The notes below the pieces were generated by a model. It made no database searches, had not been told where the DNA came from, and was given only the letters and a program-made list of their open reading frames with translations. Source: Bacillota bacterium (GTDB lineage Bacteria; Bacillota; Clostridia; Christensenellales; Aristaeellaceae). From it: a stretch of DNA of 47,007 nt. Both the position numbers and the translations under genes were made by a program. The stretch spans positions 1 to 47,007 of the forward strand of contig JAEZQK010000081.1 of assembly GCA_023413135.1 (NCBI GenBank), in the 5' to 3' direction. Shown one piece after another: positions 15,629 to 23,649 of the stretch. Positions within the stretch are counted from its first letter, which is position 1, and every line of letters starts with the position of its first letter.

Positions 15629-16960
15629 CTACCGGGCCGACAGGATCTTATCCACGTTTGCCTTGAAGGAATCCATGGCCTCCTGCGGCGTTTTTGTCCC
15701 GGCATACACCGCCTGCAGTTCCGGATAGAAACAGACCCTGACCTGCGGCCAGTAGCTTTCCAGTATGCCGAAGGAGGAGTTGCTGTACTTCCCGGACCAT
15801 TCGGCACGGATGGAAACCTCCCGTGCAATCAGTTCATTCTCGTTTTCATATTGCAGCCCGATGTCCCGCACGGGTGTATAGGTGGGGGTGTAATTCCAGA
15901 TCGCCAGCGCCATCTCCTTTGTATCCATGAATGTCTTTACAAACGCCTTGGCGGCGACGATGGTATCCGCGTCGCCGCTATTTGTAAACACGGCAAAGCA
16001 GTTGGCACCCCAGGATGCGCTGTTCATGCCCGGCTTCCCATCCACCGTGGGAACCGCATAATCCCTGATCTCGGGAACACGGCCAATCAGGCCGTCGTCA
16101 AAGCTTTGCTGCATTTGTATCATGGTATTGGCGGCAGGCGAATTGAAGCAAAGCACTGCCTTTTCACTGAGGAAAAACGTGGTATCCGCCTCCAGGCTTC
16201 CGGCACCCGGCACACAGTATCCATTGTCATTGATCTTTTTGAGCATTTCCATAATCGCTACGCATTCAGGGCTGTTGGCAAGGCACTGGCTCCTGTCATC
16301 GCTGATGATCTTGCCTCCGTTTGACAGCATCAGCGTATACATGATGTCATCGCTGGTCTGTGAGCCGGCATACAACGTGGTTCCGTAGATGCCCTTGTCC
16401 TTTCCGGCGATGGACGCCGCCTCGATGAAGCGGTACAGGTCGTCAAACGTCCAACTTTCCCGGTCTTCCGGAAGAAGGTCATATACCCCCAGTTCCTTCG
16501 CCAGCGTCACGTTCACCGAAAGAGCGGAGCAGGCAATGGTGCTGGCAGGCACCAGGTAATGTTTCCCATCCACCCGGCCGATGGAAAGCACCGCGTCATA
16601 CCAGTCGCCAAACGCCGCCACCACGTCGGACACATCCTCCACAAGCCCGGTAACCGGCAGCTTGGCCGTGCGGGCCGTACCATCCAGGAACACGTCGGGC
16701 GTTGTGCCGGTGCTCATGGCTATCTCCATCTTTTCCGTTACGCCCTCCCAGGTAAGCAACTGATATTCCACCTCCACGTTGGGGTAGAGCTGTGCAAACC
16801 TGGGCAGCAGAATTTCCTCCATATCCTCTTCCATGGTATTGGTCAGCGGCGTAAACCAGACGGTAATGGATGCCTGCAGGTCCTCATCCGCAGCCAGGGC
16901 GGGCAAGCCCACGGACACAAGCATCAAAAGGGACAGAGCAAACGCGATCCATTTTTTCAT
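15629..16960 (-). CDS. Extracellular sugar-binding protein of an ABC transporter
   Basis: A 443-aa family 1 solute-binding protein. The signal peptide spans residues 1-23 (ALAA before DEDL) and has no lipobox cysteine, as in the liv binding protein in this window. The mature part starts ITVWFTPLTN and has the usual two-lobe pattern. Start ATG 16960 follows AAAGGAGG. It is the first gene of the sugar operon behind a consensus promoter. The sugar is not predictable, since no glycosidase lies nearby. Confidence 0.9.
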   Translation of the reverse strand: MKKWIAFALSLLMLVSVGLPALAADEDLQASITVWFTPLTNTMEEDMEEILLPRFAQLYPNVEVEYQLLTWEGVTEKMEIAMSTGTTPDVFLDGTARTAKLPVTGLVEDVSDVVAAFGDWYDAVLSIGRVDGKHYLVPASTIACSALSVNVTLAKELGVYDLLPEDRESWTFDDLYRFIEAASIAGKDKGIYGTTLYAGSQTSDDIMYTLMLSNGGKIISDDRSQCLANSPECVAIMEMLKKINDNGYCVPGAGSLEADTTFFLSEKAVLCFNSPAANTMIQMQQSFDDGLIGRVPEIRDYAVPTVDGKPGMNSASWGANCFAVFTNSGDADTIVAAKAFVKTFMDTKEMALAIWNYTPTYTPVRDIGLQYENENELIAREVSIRAEWSGKYSNSSFGILESYWPQVRVCFYPELQAVYAGTKTPQEAMDSFKANVDKILSAR

Positions 16961-17094
16961 CCTTTTTTGCCTCCTTTATTCGGCCTGTCACGTAAGTTCG
17001 GTGTTCGGCAGAGATGACTGCGAAAGGGACAGAAATGCGAATCCGATCATCCATTTCCTATTCCATTTTTTCTCCATTTTTTTGCAACAACTTT

Positions 17095-17123
17095 ATTATA
17101 ATTTTGAAGTTGTCAATTGTCAA
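17095..17123 (-). promoter_or_regulatory. Consensus promoter of the sugar ABC operon with overlapping palindrome
   Basis: On the minus strand a perfect TTGACA (17118-17123), a 17-base spacer and a perfect TATAAT (17095-17100). The -35 lies in an interrupted palindrome, GTTG-N-CAATTG-N-CAAC (17109-17124), a plausible operator for a sugar-responsive regulator. Confidence 0.75.
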
Positions 17124-17160
17124 CCAAAAAGAAATACTAGAATCAGGGCAGTATCAGATG

Positions 17161-17200
17161 AAAAAGAAAAGCCGCACTCCCCCATCGGAAGGAGTGCGGC
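17161..17200 (-). terminator. Terminator of the cotF-type genes
   Basis: GCCGCACTCC (17171-17180) pairs perfectly with GGAGTGCGGC (17191-17200). On the minus strand a T-rich tract follows (A-rich 17161-17170). Confidence 0.85.
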
Positions 17201-17231
17201 TGAATTTCACAACTTCTGCAATAGCCGATCC

Positions 17232-17480
17232 TTAACTTTGCAGCTGCATCTTGGTCTGCTGAACCTCGTCATCCTTGGCCATCACGGCAGGCTTGTAATA
17301 TCCTTTTGTCTGGGCCAGTTTGTAAAGCTCGTACTGCGAAGCCTCACACTTGTCCCTGATCTGCTGAATGGTGGTGCGGAGCATGGGATTGGCACATTCG
17401 GAAATGGTGTTGGCATAAACGGTGAGGCTGCTTTTCACCGAGGCCAGCGCGTCGTTGACCATAGCTTTTTCCTGAAACAT
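17232..17480 (-). CDS. Spore coat protein, CotF family
   Basis: An 82-aa helical protein of the CotF/coat family of ferritin-like small coat proteins. The N-terminal QEKAMVNDALASVKSSLTVY and the C-terminal YYKPAVMAKDDEVQ are characteristic. It likely assembles into the spore coat or outer layers. It is the second gene of a two-gene unit, 14 bases after its relative, and is followed by a strong terminator. Confidence 0.85.
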   Translation of the reverse strand: MFQEKAMVNDALASVKSSLTVYANTISECANPMLRTTIQQIRDKCEASQYELYKLAQTKGYYKPAVMAKDDEVQQTKMQLQS

Positions 17481-17494
17481 GAATCTTCCCTCCT

Positions 17495-17680
17495 TTACTG
17501 CAAAAACGACATCAACTGCTGCTTTGTGCTTTGGGCATCCTGGGCGGATTTCTGGAAATAGGCTTTTACCTGCGGATCCGTTGCCTGCTGGGCATAGGCC
17601 TGCATCTTTTGATATGCTGTGTCATGCGCCCCGATCAGATGCCGGAGATTTTGCAGCTCTATCTGGTTCAACTGCGACAT
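17495..17680 (-). CDS. Small CotF-like spore coat-associated protein
   Basis: A 61-aa helical protein (MSQLNQIELQNLRHLIGAHD...) that resembles the N-terminal half of CotF-like two-helix proteins and precedes the longer CotF family gene. Start ATG 17680 is chosen because AAAGGAG sits seven bases upstream; the in-frame upstream ATGs lack a site. It is probably expressed in the mother cell with its partner. Confidence 0.75.
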   Translation of the reverse strand: MSQLNQIELQNLRHLIGAHDTAYQKMQAYAQQATDPQVKAYFQKSAQDAQSTKQQLMSFLQ

Positions 17681-17874
17681 AGTAAGGCTCCTTTCCATGT
17701 TTTGAAATTTCACTTTTAGTATTGCATTTCAAGGACAAGTCATTCGCAGGAAATGAAAATTTGGATGAATTATTCCTTACCTGGTATACTTGCAGCAATA
17801 ACAAAAACAACTCAAGAAATCCATAAAATTGTTCAAAACCCCGAACCGCACATCATGATAAAGCCGCCATCCTC

Positions 17875-18198
17875 ATGCGCGACCTTCTGGCGGATTCCGA
17901 CAGTTCCCTGGACCCACAGGCCTATGTGCTCCGGCCGGACGTGGTGCTTGAGATATAAAAGGAGATCATCGGCGAAAAGGGGGATTACGCCCGCACCAAA
18001 AAGGCTGCCGCGGTCACGCTTGAAAAGCTTGGGAAGGCGCATAGGGACGGCGAGCTTCACCTGTCTGAAAAGGAGCTGGATTGGCTGGACCGGCTTGCCG
18101 GGGAAGTGGATGATCTGCCCGCGGATGCGCAGAAACCGACCGAGATGATGCTGCCCCAGTGCGAAAAGCTGGACCCCGCCAAGTATGACATGGCATAA
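17875..18198 (+). pseudogene. Interrupted reading frame of unknown family
   Basis: One plus-strand frame reads as protein on both sides of a single in-frame TAA (17956-17958): MRDLLADSDSSLDPQAY... before it and KEIIGEKGDYARTKKAAAVT... after it, ending at TAA 18196. Codon use and charged helical composition look coding. I do not recognise the family, and there is no good start or ribosome binding site. It may be a remnant of a gene of the corrinoid operon that follows, or unrelated. Confidence 0.5.
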
Positions 18199-18331
18199 AC
18201 CGGGCCCGGTTCCCCTCTGCCTTTTGCAGAAAATCAAAAAAATATTCCACGAATTCTAAAAAAAGTCCAAAAGATAACCGATAAATTTTTCTATACTCTT
18301 ATTAAATAAGTAGCTATATGGAGTGTATGGT

Positions 18332-19387
18332 ATGCTGGATGATGATGCCCAGAAGCGGTACGAGGCCTTTTGGGCCTGCGAGGCGTACGAACGTTGCTGC
18401 CTGTTCCTGACGGTCCCCAAGTACACCGAGGCTCCGCCCGAGCCTTTGGATCCCGCCGCCCGGTGGGAGGATATCGACGGGAGGCTTGCGCGGGAGGAGT
18501 TTATTCTTGACAACACCGAGTATCTTGGGGACGCCTTCCGGACAGTTTTCGTAAACTTCGGCCCGGGCTGCCTTACCGCCTGCATTGGCGGCACGCAAAA
18601 GTGGGCGCCCAATACGGTCTGGTTTGAGAACGAACCGGTGATTGTGGATTGGGAGCATCCGCCGGTGCCCGCGCTGAACAGTGAAAGCCTTATGTACCGG
18701 CTGATCGAGCGGTTCACCGAAACGTTCCTTCAGTACGGCGCAGGCAAATTCTATACCTCCATCACCGACATTGGCGGGACGTACGACATCATTGCCGCCA
18801 TGCGCGGCACGGAAAACCTGCTGACCGACCTGTACGATTACCCCGAGGCGGTCAAGGCCTTTGCCGATTCCATCTACCCGATCTGGCGGGACTATTTCCT
18901 TGCGCAATCCGCGCGGCTGATTGCAAGGCAAGGCGCGATGACCAGTTGGATGCCGATCTATTCGGAAAAAGCCTACTATCCGTTGCAGTGTGACTTTTCG
19001 GCGATGCTTTCACCGCAAATGTTCGCGGAGTTTGTACTGCCTGACCTGAAACGGCAGACGTGTCTTATGGACCGTTCGATCTATCATCTGGACGGGCCGG
19101 GGGAGATCCCGCACCTTGATATGCTGCTCTCCATGGAGCGGCTCAGCGCCATTCAGTGGGTGCCCGGCGCGGGTGCGGCGGATACTACCGACCCGTGCTG
19201 GTACGAGCTGTACGCACGCATCCAGCGCGCGGGCAAGGGGCTGATTTTGCTTGAGGCGGATCCGGCTGGGATCGAGAGCCTGCTCCGCCATGTTTCGTCA
19301 AAGGGGCTCTTTGTTCAGACCAACACGCAGGATATAAAGCAGGCGCGGGAGATCGTAGCCCTGGCGGATGCTTTAGGCAAATCATGA
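18332..19387 (+). CDS. Uroporphyrinogen decarboxylase-family (corrinoid methyltransferase-type) protein
   Basis: A 351-aa protein of the UroD superfamily. In anaerobes many members are not haem enzymes but methyltransferases that move methyl groups between corrinoid proteins and thiols or folates (MtaA/MtbA-like). The TIM-barrel pattern is present, including YTSITDIGGTYDIIAAMRG, the barrel end SIYHLDGPGEIPHLDMLL and QTNTQDIKQAREI. ATG 18332 has GGAG eight bases upstream; GTG 18323 overlaps it. The next gene overlaps by four bases. The neighbouring corrinoid activator supports a corrinoid role. I cannot tell the methyl donor. Confidence 0.8.
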   Translation: MLDDDAQKRYEAFWACEAYERCCLFLTVPKYTEAPPEPLDPAARWEDIDGRLAREEFILDNTEYLGDAFRTVFVNFGPGCLTACIGGTQKWAPNTVWFENEPVIVDWEHPPVPALNSESLMYRLIERFTETFLQYGAGKFYTSITDIGGTYDIIAAMRGTENLLTDLYDYPEAVKAFADSIYPIWRDYFLAQSARLIARQGAMTSWMPIYSEKAYYPLQCDFSAMLSPQMFAEFVLPDLKRQTCLMDRSIYHLDGPGEIPHLDMLLSMERLSAIQWVPGAGAADTTDPCWYELYARIQRAGKGLILLEADPAGIESLLRHVSSKGLFVQTNTQDIKQAREIVALADALGKS

Positions 19388-19950
19388 ATATGGAAGGAAA
19401 GAACATCTTGAATCTGGAAGAAGCAGCTTTGGCCTGCGGCGCGACGCATGCCGCATCTCTTGCTGTGGATCAGATTGTGCTGGATCCCATGTTCCGTGAT
19501 ATCTGCAAGTCAAATGGGTGCGGAAATTACGGCAAATGCTACATGTGTCCGCCGGATGCAGGCGATATCCACGACTTGATGGAAAGGCTTAAAAAGTACC
19601 GCCACGCCGTTCTGTACCAAACGATCCATGCCATAGAAGACTCCTTCGATATTGAAGGAATGCTGGAAGCGGGCGCACGCCATGTAAAGGTCTCCCAAGC
19701 CATCGAAAAGGAGCTGCGGCTTAAGGCGGAAAAACACCTGCATCTGTCCGCGGGGGGATGCAGGGTCTGTGACCGCTGCGCCAAGCGCGACGACCTGCCC
19801 TGCCGGTACCCGGAGCAGGCGATGCCCAGCCTGGAAAGCTATGGCGTGGATGTATATAACACATCGGCCCACGCTGGGCTGCGCTACATCAATGGAGCGA
19901 ATACGGTCACTTATTTCGGCATGATCCTATTTGATCCGCAGGAGTTGTGA
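19384..19950 (+). CDS. DUF2284 Cys-rich metal-binding protein
   Basis: A 188-aa protein matching DUF2284, a small family of predicted metal- or Fe-S-binding proteins often found near corrinoid enzymes. Conserved cysteines appear in two clusters: CKSNGCGNYGKCYMCPP (residues about 40-56) and GGCRVCDRCAKRDDLPCRYP (about 121-140). Function is unknown; electron transfer or metal delivery to the corrinoid system is a reasonable guess. The start overlaps the upstream gene (ATGA), and the stop lies five bases before the next start, so all three genes are coupled. Confidence 0.8.
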   Translation: MNMEGKNILNLEEAALACGATHAASLAVDQIVLDPMFRDICKSNGCGNYGKCYMCPPDAGDIHDLMERLKKYRHAVLYQTIHAIEDSFDIEGMLEAGARHVKVSQAIEKELRLKAEKHLHLSAGGCRVCDRCAKRDDLPCRYPEQAMPSLESYGVDVYNTSAHAGLRYINGANTVTYFGMILFDPQEL

Positions 19951-19954
19951 TACC

Positions 19955-21418
19955 ATGCCCTATCTGCGTATCTACAAAGGGGAGACTGTCAGGGATGTGC
20001 CTTTTGAAGGCACACCCCTGCTTTTACATGTATTGTTAGGTGCGGGTGAATCTGTTCCAACCCCGTGCGGCGGTAAGGGGACTTGCGGAAAGTGCCTTGT
20101 GCGGGCGGAGGGATGCCTGTCCGGACAAGCGGAAAAAGGGAACGGAATCAGCCTCTGGCGAAGCTGCCAGACCCGTCTAACAGGCGACGCGCAGGTATGG
20201 CTGAACGAGCAGGAGCAGCTGCAGCATATTGCGCTGAGCGGAGATATGCCTTCATTTGTATTCTCCCCCATGGAAGGGGAGAAGGGATTGGCCGTGGATA
20301 TCGGAACGACGACAATGGCTGCCACCCTGATCGATTTGAATTCCGGGCGGGTGCTTGCCGCCGATTCCATGGAGAACCCCCAAAGATCTGTGGCCTTTGA
20401 CGTCATCGGCAGGATAGAAGCCGCGATGCATGGGCAGGGGATGAAATTGGCCGGGCAGGTCCAAGAGGCTATTTCGCGGCTTTTGCAAAATCTTGGCGGC
20501 CAGGCGGATGTTGCGGTCATCACGGGCAATACCACCATGCTCTATCTGCTGACCGGCCGTGATCCCGAGCCGCTGTCCCATGCACCCTTTGAGGCGGATT
20601 GCCTGTTCGGGGTTTCGCAGCCTTTTTCTTTCCTGCCGCGCGTATATCTGCCCAGATGCATCAGTGCGTTTGTGGGGGCGGATATTGCCTGCGCCATTTT
20701 GGCTTCCAGAATGATGACAAAAAAGGAGACATCCCTCCTGATTGATATTGGCACCAATGGAGAGATAGCGCTTTGGCATCAGGGAAAGCTATACTGCTGT
20801 GCCACAGCAGCAGGTCCCGCCTTTGAGGGCGGCAGCATCCGCTGCGGCTGCGGCAGCATCAAGGGAGCCATTGACCGCGTATGGATCGAAGAGGGAAAGC
20901 TGCATTTTACCGTCATTGGCGAAGGCAAACCCAAGGGGATCTGCGGTTCGGGCCTTCTGGATGCGGTGGCATCCCTGCTGGCGCTTGGGCAAATCGAGGA
21001 TACCGGCCTGATGGAACAGGAGGTAAATCTGACAGATGATATACGAATCATACCACAGGACATTCGCAACCTGCAGCTGGCCAAGGGTGCGATTGCGGCT
21101 GGGCTTATGACCTTATGCGAAACGGTAGGCATCCGCCCTGGGGATATCCACACCCTGTATCTGGCAGGGGGCTTTGGCAAACATATCAATCCCGAAAGTG
21201 CCCAGGCGATCGGCCTGATCCCCGCCGTGCTTACCGGGCGAACAGTGGTGCTTGGAAATGCGGCGCTGACAGGCGCACAGATGCTGCTGCTGCGCAGCCT
21301 CTTCACCGAGGAAATCGAAAACATGGCGCAATCATGCGAAGTGGTTACGCTCAGCGGAAGCCCGGTGTTTTCTTCGCACTATATGGAGTGCATGATGCTA
21401 TGCCCGATCGAGGAATGA
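19955..21418 (+). CDS. ASKHA/2Fe-2S reductive activator of corrinoid enzymes (RACE family)
   Basis: A 487-aa protein with an N-terminal plant-type [2Fe-2S] ferredoxin domain (CGGKGTCGKC near residue 37, and a further Cys in RSCQTRL) and a C-terminal DUF4445/ASKHA ATPase part with phosphate loops GLAVDIGTTTMAATL and LLIDIGTNGEIAL. Such proteins use ATP to reduce inactive Co(II) corrinoid back to Co(I) in methyltransferase systems. ATG 19955 is preferred: AGGAG sits upstream and the ferredoxin domain begins there. It ends the three-gene operon. Confidence 0.88.
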   Translation: MPYLRIYKGETVRDVPFEGTPLLLHVLLGAGESVPTPCGGKGTCGKCLVRAEGCLSGQAEKGNGISLWRSCQTRLTGDAQVWLNEQEQLQHIALSGDMPSFVFSPMEGEKGLAVDIGTTTMAATLIDLNSGRVLAADSMENPQRSVAFDVIGRIEAAMHGQGMKLAGQVQEAISRLLQNLGGQADVAVITGNTTMLYLLTGRDPEPLSHAPFEADCLFGVSQPFSFLPRVYLPRCISAFVGADIACAILASRMMTKKETSLLIDIGTNGEIALWHQGKLYCCATAAGPAFEGGSIRCGCGSIKGAIDRVWIEEGKLHFTVIGEGKPKGICGSGLLDAVASLLALGQIEDTGLMEQEVNLTDDIRIIPQDIRNLQLAKGAIAAGLMTLCETVGIRPGDIHTLYLAGGFGKHINPESAQAIGLIPAVLTGRTVVLGNAALTGAQMLLLRSLFTEEIENMAQSCEVVTLSGSPVFSSHYMECMMLCPIEE

Positions 21419-21472
21419 GCGCCAAATATTCCGAAAATAGTCTTTATACAACAATACTCCGTTTCTATATCG

Positions 21473-22411
21473 TTAAATGTTTTTTTCCACACGATCGCAT
21501 AGCCAGTTTACCATATAGTCAAATCGATCTCTTGTGAGGGCATGGCCACCGTGATATCTTTTATGTTGTATATTGTCGCCAGAATTGAGATCAGCATAAA
21601 CAGATTTTGCTTGCTGGCAAATAAAATCAGCGTCTTTTGAATACTTGTCATCGTCTGCCGAGACAATCAACAGTTCATTTGGAGCTATACATTTCACAAG
21701 GTCATCGATATCATATTTTTCATAAAAACGTGGTATTACACTGGCCATTTCGATTCCAACGCGGTTCTCCATACGGTTTTTAAACGTGCACGCGCATCCG
21801 CTTGCACATCCATAGCGAATGCGTTTGTCTATGGCCATAAGAAAAAGAACGGTATTTCCACCATATGAATGTCCCAGCGTGCCAACTTTTTGTTTATCTA
21901 CATACGGCAGATTCTCTAAGACAGTAACACCTGCCATGGCGTCTGAAATCACAGTTCGCATTAGCGTATCCCCCTTAATAATGCGATAGCACATTTCGTT
22001 GTAGTGCTGTAAGAAATCCTCGTCATTGTCCAGGGGGCAGATTCCCGTTGTATTGATTCTTCTATCTTCAAAGCAAATTGAATCCCGACACAAAACAACA
22101 AACCCTCTTTTAGCCAATTGAGGTCCGAAAGCTTGCAATGGGTCTCCGATCAAGCCACAAACTTCACTTTTCCCGAAATTTCTTTGACCGTTGTGCTGAT
22201 GGTGAATGATAATCGCAGGACAATTTTGGGCATTATCAGGAATTAATAAAAATGCCGGGATTTTACTGCCTTCATTTTTATAGATGACCAATTGTTGTTC
22301 ATAACCCTCTTTGATTTCAGACCTAACTATATTATGTTCAATGATATTAGGCAAATCGCTTTTGAGACAAAGCAAAGCGGAAATGTCGCGTGTAATATTG
22401 TTTTGCACCAA
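21473..22411 (-). CDS. Alpha/beta hydrolase, dienelactone hydrolase / acetyl-xylan esterase-like
   Basis: A 312-aa serine hydrolase. The nucleophile elbow GHSYGG (Ser182), an acidic cluster SADDDKY and the C-terminal His in KRYHGGHALT form the triad. The lid and HHQHNGQRNFGKSE oxyanion region resemble prolyl-peptidase/AXE1-type esterases. Only TTG 22411 or GTG 22408 could start it, an in-frame stop lies close upstream, and I see no ribosome binding site. A REP-like hairpin begins 33 bases upstream, so the native N-terminus may have been lost. GC is lower than in the neighbours. Expression is uncertain. Confidence 0.7.
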   Translation of the reverse strand: MVQNNITRDISALLCLKSDLPNIIEHNIVRSEIKEGYEQQLVIYKNEGSKIPAFLLIPDNAQNCPAIIIHHQHNGQRNFGKSEVCGLIGDPLQAFGPQLAKRGFVVLCRDSICFEDRRINTTGICPLDNDEDFLQHYNEMCYRIIKGDTLMRTVISDAMAGVTVLENLPYVDKQKVGTLGHSYGGNTVLFLMAIDKRIRYGCASGCACTFKNRMENRVGIEMASVIPRFYEKYDIDDLVKCIAPNELLIVSADDDKYSKDADFICQQAKSVYADLNSGDNIQHKRYHGGHALTRDRFDYMVNWLCDRVEKNI

Positions 22412-22443
22412 TATCAGACACTCGCTTTCTGTTTATTTGGGGA

Positions 22444-22511
22444 AGCACTGGGGACGGGTTCTGTGTGTTGCTGGATGAGAATCGAGACACGAAGAAACCG
22501 TCCCCTGTGCT
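22444..22511. repeat. REP-like long hairpin
   Basis: A 19-base inverted repeat with two mismatches: AGCACTGGGGACGGGTTCT (22444-22462) and AGAAACCGTCCCCTGTGCT (22493-22511), with an inner GTGT/ACAC pair. GGGGACGG...CCGTCCCC hairpins are typical of REP elements mobilised by IS200-like tyrosine transposases. A second, interrupted GGGGAC/GTCCCC pair occurs around the MITE at 23335-23454. Confidence 0.7.
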
Positions 22512-22589
22512 GGTGATATGAACATCTCCAATCGGCATTATATGCGTATTGTGACATAAAAGGTAATGCCTGTCAAAGGAAAATATCCA

Positions 22590-22801
22590 TATATGGAATT
22601 TGACATCATGGCGGAGATAGAGGTGGAGCGCGAGGCAATGGCCGCGAAGCGTGGGCAGATCATGGTCTATCTCTTGAGAACGAAAGCCTTGTCAGGAGCT
22701 TCGACGAGGCGCTGTTGTACGGCATGGTGGAGCAGGTGCGCATCGGTGAGAGCGGGACAATGAAGTTTATCTTCAAGGACGGCTCGGAGATCAAAGGCTA
22801 A
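22590..22801 (+). pseudogene. Remnant of a large serine recombinase (C-terminal end)
   Basis: Two plus-strand frames join to give the tail of a serine recombinase: an upstream frame reads DIMAEIEVEREAMAAKRGQI, and a second (22673-22801) reads LENESLVRSFDEALLYGMVE and VRIGESGTMKFIFKDGSEI, the usual last strand and stop. The frame changes near 22670. The catalytic and zinc domains are absent. It is a dead end of an excised or decayed mobile element. Confidence 0.7.
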
Positions 22802-22853
22802 AAATATGCAATAAAAGGACACGCATCATCGAAAAATTGAATAGAAATGCAAA

Positions 22854-22900
22854 CCCCCGGCATCTATGCCAGGGGCGAAGGAGAAAAAGTGTCAGTGATA
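22854..22900. repeat. Hairpin repeat copy A, after the recombinase remnant
   Basis: CCCC-GGCAT pairs with ATGCC-GGGG, followed by a purine-rich GAAGGAG tract and CAGTGATA. A related copy lies at 23223-23264. It may work as a terminator for the recombinase remnant or for the small minus-strand gene. Confidence 0.4.
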
Positions 22901-23113
22901 ATATGCGCAACTTTTTTCGCCCTTGTCAACTTTCATATCATATAACTGGCGAAGACGAGTAAAGCATTCTGCCAACATTATTTCTAATGAGTGGATCATA
23001 TGGTCTGATCGAGGGTATCCAGTGTTGTTTTGCATGTGCAGCTCCGCAAGTCTTTTTTGAAGCAGTTCTTGCTTGTGTAGTTCGCTTTGAATCCTAATTT
23101 CGACCGTGTTCAC
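22892..23113 (-). CDS. Small hypothetical helical protein
   Basis: A 73-aa protein I do not recognise. It is rich in Gln, Leu, Glu and His, with predicted helices (QSELHKQELLQKRLAELHMQ) and no signal peptide. GTG 23113 has a strong GGTGGAGG site just upstream; ATG 23152 has none. A TTGACA promoter lies at 23154-23182. It sits between two related hairpin repeats among element remnants, so it is probably left over from a mobile element. Confidence 0.55.
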   Translation of the reverse strand: MNTVEIRIQSELHKQELLQKRLAELHMQNNTGYPRSDHMIHSLEIMLAECFTRLRQLYDMKVDKGEKSCAYYH

Positions 23114-23153
23114 AAGTACCTCCACCTTTCGGTCCTTCGTGTACAATATCATT

Positions 23154-23182
23154 AGTACATCAAATTCTTATCCATATGTCAA
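23154..23182 (-). promoter_or_regulatory. Candidate promoter of the 73-aa hypothetical gene
   Basis: Minus-strand TTGACA (23177-23182), 17-base spacer, TGTACT (23154-23159). Confidence 0.5.
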
Positions 23183-23222
23183 CAACTAATAGCACTATTC
23201 ATTATTTTCCCATGATAAAAAA

Positions 23223-23264
23223 CCCCAGCATATCTGCCAGGGGAGAGGAGGAAGGCGCAGTGAT
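23223..23264. repeat. Hairpin repeat copy B
   Basis: CCCC...CTGCCAGGGG followed by a GAGGAGGAAGG tract and CAGTGATA, matching copy A at 22854-22900 with several differences. Confidence 0.4.
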
Positions 23265-23334
23265 AGTAGGACTAACCAGGGAAACTTTCATTTGGTTTAC
23301 AGAAAACAGGGGACTATGTAACCGAAGGAACCGT

Positions 23335-23454
23335 CAGACTGTGTCAAAACCAAAATTCCCAACCCACATTATACTATATATGGTATAATTATATTTTCTA
23401 TTATACAGCATATTGTGCTGCAAAAAGCATCTTTCGGAGTTTTGACACAGTCTG
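23335..23454. mobile_element. 120-bp MITE with perfect 16-bp terminal inverted repeats
   Basis: The ends are CAGACTGTGTCAAAAC (23335-23350) and its exact reverse complement (23439-23454). CCGT stands directly outside both ends (23331-23334 and 23455-23458), a candidate 4-bp target duplication. The AT-rich interior has no reading frame, so it must have been moved by a transposase encoded elsewhere. It split a REP-like GGGGAC...GTCCCC hairpin. Confidence 0.8.
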
Positions 23455-23469
23455 CCGTCCCCCCTGGTC

Positions 23470-23649
23470 GTGGATGCTGACATGGCACTTCGCCAGGCCG
23501 AGGTCGGCATCGCCCAATATGCCAGCGACTATGAAAGGCTGATGCCCTTTCTTGAGGAAAAAGATCGGCTCGAGGCTGCGTTGGCTCTCAAGATGGACCG
23601 GTGGGTATACTTATATGAGTTGGCGGAGAAGATCAATGAAAACATGTAG
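23470..23649 (+). pseudogene. C-terminal remnant of an ABC-F ATPase
   Basis: The plus frame from 23470 to TAG 23647 reads VDADMALRQAEVGIAQYASD, then YERLMPFLEEKDRLEAALAL and KMDRWVYLYELAEKI. This is the coiled-coil tail typical of ABC-F translation/antibiotic-resistance ATPases. Nothing of the two nucleotide-binding domains remains upstream; the break falls at the REP/MITE junction. Confidence 0.65.

Noticed and set aside
15554..16324. 256-aa open frame on the plus strand
   Set aside because: Antisense to the sugar-binding protein gene and without a recognisable family or start site.
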